Positions 62,619 through 64,000 of a DNA stretch of 64,000 nucleotides are shown here, piece by piece (the first letter of the stretch is position 1; every line of letters begins with the position of its first letter). Source of the stretch: Collinsella tanakaei (GTDB lineage Bacteria > Actinomycetota > Coriobacteriia > Coriobacteriales > Coriobacteriaceae). The notes under the pieces were generated by a model. That model ran no database searches, had not been told where the DNA came from, and saw only the letters and a program-made list of their open reading frames with translations. A program made the position numbers and the translations under genes. The stretch is taken from positions 1 to 64,000 of the forward strand of contig NZ_JACJMB010000003.1 of assembly GCF_016902615.1 (NCBI RefSeq). The letters run 5' to 3'.

Positions 62619-62864
62619 GATGCACCTCCCGGTTCCTGTTGTCGGGATTATACCCGGGATTCCGCGTGCGCCCCATCCTCGTGCGTCCCCATCCACTCCA
62701 AGCCAAGCGACTGACACCAGGACTTTGAACCCGGACGATAACCCCTGATGCGCTACACACGGACGAACTGTAGAGCGTCAGTCTCACGACACCGCCCCAA
62801 ACGCCACCAACCGTCAGCGCAGGCGTTCTGACAGAAGGTATTCGCAAGAACAACCGCATCCGAG

Positions 62865-63033
62865 AACGTGAAGGTGCCACTTTCGGTACTTTTTCAGAAC
62901 CCTCCTGAGTAGACTTAGAAAACGGCCAAAACGATATAACCTTCTACCTGCAGGTTTGTTCTTTCAGCCTCAGCCAGATACGCCGTCTTCACCGAACGGC
63001 TCGAAAAAGTACTGAACGTGGCACCTTCTCGTT
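62865..63033. repeat. MITE-like element with 31-bp terminal inverted repeats
   Basis: The left arm (62865-62895) and the reverse complement of the right arm (63003-63033) agree at 28 of 31 positions; the inner 25 bases agree at 23. About 107 bases lie between. No transposase is encoded. It could be a small non-autonomous element or a dispersed regulatory repeat. Confidence 0.6.
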
Positions 63034-63107
63034 TTGGCGAGGTTGATCTCGCTGCGTCGGCATGGAAATTCGTCGTCCGAGGCCCTTCCTTGGGTCCGCC
63101 GGCCATG

Positions 63108-63144
63108 AAAAAAACCGCCCGGGCAGCGAGAGCTACCCGGGCGG
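63108..63144 (-). terminator. Strong terminator of the GGGtGRT gene
   Basis: CCGCCCGGG (63115-63123) pairs with CCCGGGCGG (63136-63144). On the minus strand seven T follow (63114-63108). Confidence 0.93.
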
Positions 63145-63183
63145 CACGATGACAGCAGATGCCGTCAGCCAGTTGTCAATCGC

Positions 63184-64000
63184 TTACGCGTTCAGCGCGG
63201 CGTTGATCGCGACGGCGCAGGCGACGGTGGCACCGACCATGGGGTTGTTGCCCATGCCGATGAGGCCCATCATGTCGACGTGCGCAGGCACCGAGGAGGA
63301 GCCGGCGAACTGGGCGTCGGAGTGCATACGACCCATGGTGTCGGTCATGCCGTAGGAGGCGGGGCCGGCAGCCATGTTGTCCGGGTGCAGGGTACGGCCG
63401 GTACCGCCACCGGAGGCCACGGAGAAGTACTTCTTGCCGGCGGCCAGGCGCTCCTTCTTGTAGGTGCCCGCAACGGGGTGCTGGAAGCGCGTGGGGTTGG
63501 TGGAGTTACCGGTGATCGAGATGTCGACGTTCTCGTGCCACATGATGGCAACGCCCTCGCGGACGTCGTCGGCGCCGTAGCAGTTGACCTCGGCGCGCGG
63601 GCCGTCGGAGTACGGGATGGTCTCGACGATCTTGAGCTCGCCCGTGAAGTAATCGAACTGAGTCTTCACGTAGGTGAAGCCGTTGATGCGGGCGATGATC
63701 TGAGCGGCGTCCTTGCCGAGGCCGTTCAGGATGACACGCAGCGGCTTCTTGCGGGCCTTGTTGGCGTTCATAGCGATGCCGATAGCGCCCTCAGCGGCCG
63801 CGAAGGACTCGTGACCGGCCAAAAACGCGAAGCACTCGGTGTCGTCGCCGAGCAGCATGGCGCCCAGGTTGCCGTGGCCCAGACCGACCTTGCGGTCCTC
63901 GGCGACGGAGCCGGGCACGCAGAAGGCCTGCAGGCCCTCGCCGATGATAGCGGCGGCCTCAGAAGCGGTCTTGGCACCCTTCTTGATGGCGAGAGCGCAA
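63184..64000 (-). CDS. GGGtGRT family protein (5' end outside window)
   Basis: 272 visible residues, open to the right edge. The naming motif GGGTGRT lies in YFSVASGGGTGRTLHPDNMAAGPASYG. Other blocks are KVGLGHGNLGAMLLGDDTECFAFLAGHESFAAAEGA, NANKARKKPLRVILNGLGKDAAQIIARINGFTYV and MGLIGMGNNPMVGATVACAVA. The family occurs in anaerobes and has no established function. The N-terminal part is missing, and a strong terminator follows the stop. Confidence 0.85.
   Translation of the reverse strand, partial: CALAIKKGAKTASEAAAIIGEGLQAFCVPGSVAEDRKVGLGHGNLGAMLLGDDTECFAFLAGHESFAAAEGAIGIAMNANKARKKPLRVILNGLGKDAAQIIARINGFTYVKTQFDYFTGELKIVETIPYSDGPRAEVNCYGADDVREGVAIMWHENVDISITGNSTNPTRFQHPVAGTYKKERLAAGKKYFSVASGGGTGRTLHPDNMAAGPASYGMTDTMGRMHSDAQFAGSSSVPAHVDMMGLIGMGNNPMVGATVACAVAINAALNA

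Larger units (their letters stand above)
62619..63183. other. Intergenic region with a MITE-like element
   Basis: 565 bases without a convincing gene. It contains the inverted-repeat element at 62865-63033 and the terminator of the gene at 63184. Confidence 0.5.

Noticed and set aside
62915-63106. Minus-strand ORF of 63 codons inside the inverted-repeat element
   Set aside because: No ribosome site and no recognisable sequence; it reads through one arm of the repeat.

Overview
The window is GC-rich (roughly 62-65% by eye) and densely coded, with short intergenic gaps and canonical Shine-Dalgarno sites. The gene set fits an anaerobic, fermentative gut actinobacterium of the class Coriobacteriia, probably Collinsella or a close relative. 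It includes the arginine deiminase pathway, Pta/AckA acetate formation, oxygen-sensitive radical-SAM [FeFe]-hydrogenase maturases, a complete SUF operon as the Fe-S assembly system, a GGGtGRT protein and a trpL-like leader of actinobacterial style. The assignment rests on gene content only. I found no rRNA, tRNA, CRISPR array, transposase or integrase.

Layout. 1-2025: argF/arcB (cut by the window edge) and arcA. 2667-5279: polyphosphate kinase with an unusual C-terminal tail. 5500-6820: a decayed endonuclease-like gene bracketed by copies of an identical palindrome. 6898-12172: RNA uracil methyltransferase, DJ-1/PfpI protein, Maf, P1 peptidase and an APC permease. 12340-16592 (minus): hydrogenase maturation operon (regulator-hydE-hydG-hydF). 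16722-18963 (minus): glycosyltransferase and UDP-galactopyranose mutase, divergent from pta. 20261-24369 (minus): MntA/HepT toxin-antitoxin remnant, malQ, ackA, HIT protein. 24665-29058: xseB-xseA, a 54-residue membrane protein, a zinc metallopeptidase and RNase D. 29151-33615: lipid kinase, then a tryptophan-type ECF transporter (S, fused A-A', T) preceded by a Trp-Trp-Trp leader peptide and terminator. 33752-37498: RNA m5C methyltransferase, small proteins, a TIM-barrel protein and DegV. 37591-43469: Rrf2 regulator divergent from sufCBDSU.

43662-60427 (minus) is a defence island of about 17 kb: a type I BREX operon (RHH protein-brxA-brxB-brxC-pglX-pglZ-brxL) with three further defence-type genes inside it: an Abi_2 HEPN protein, a Shedu (DUF4263) nuclease and an AlbA_2/Schlafen-like ATPase. 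Its BrxL has a MIT_C/phospholipase-D-like C-terminus where a Lon-type domain might be expected, its PglX has an AT-rich specificity region, and a ribbon-helix-helix protein sits where a WYL-type BrxR is often found. The right end holds a flippase-like membrane protein, a small membrane protein, a MITE-like inverted repeat and a GGGtGRT gene that runs off the edge.

The most interesting items are the trp-attenuated ECF transporter, the layered BREX island with its hybrid BrxL, the nonsense codon in hepT, the long perfect inverted repeats at convergent gene junctions, and the repeated palindrome around the decayed endonuclease-like gene.
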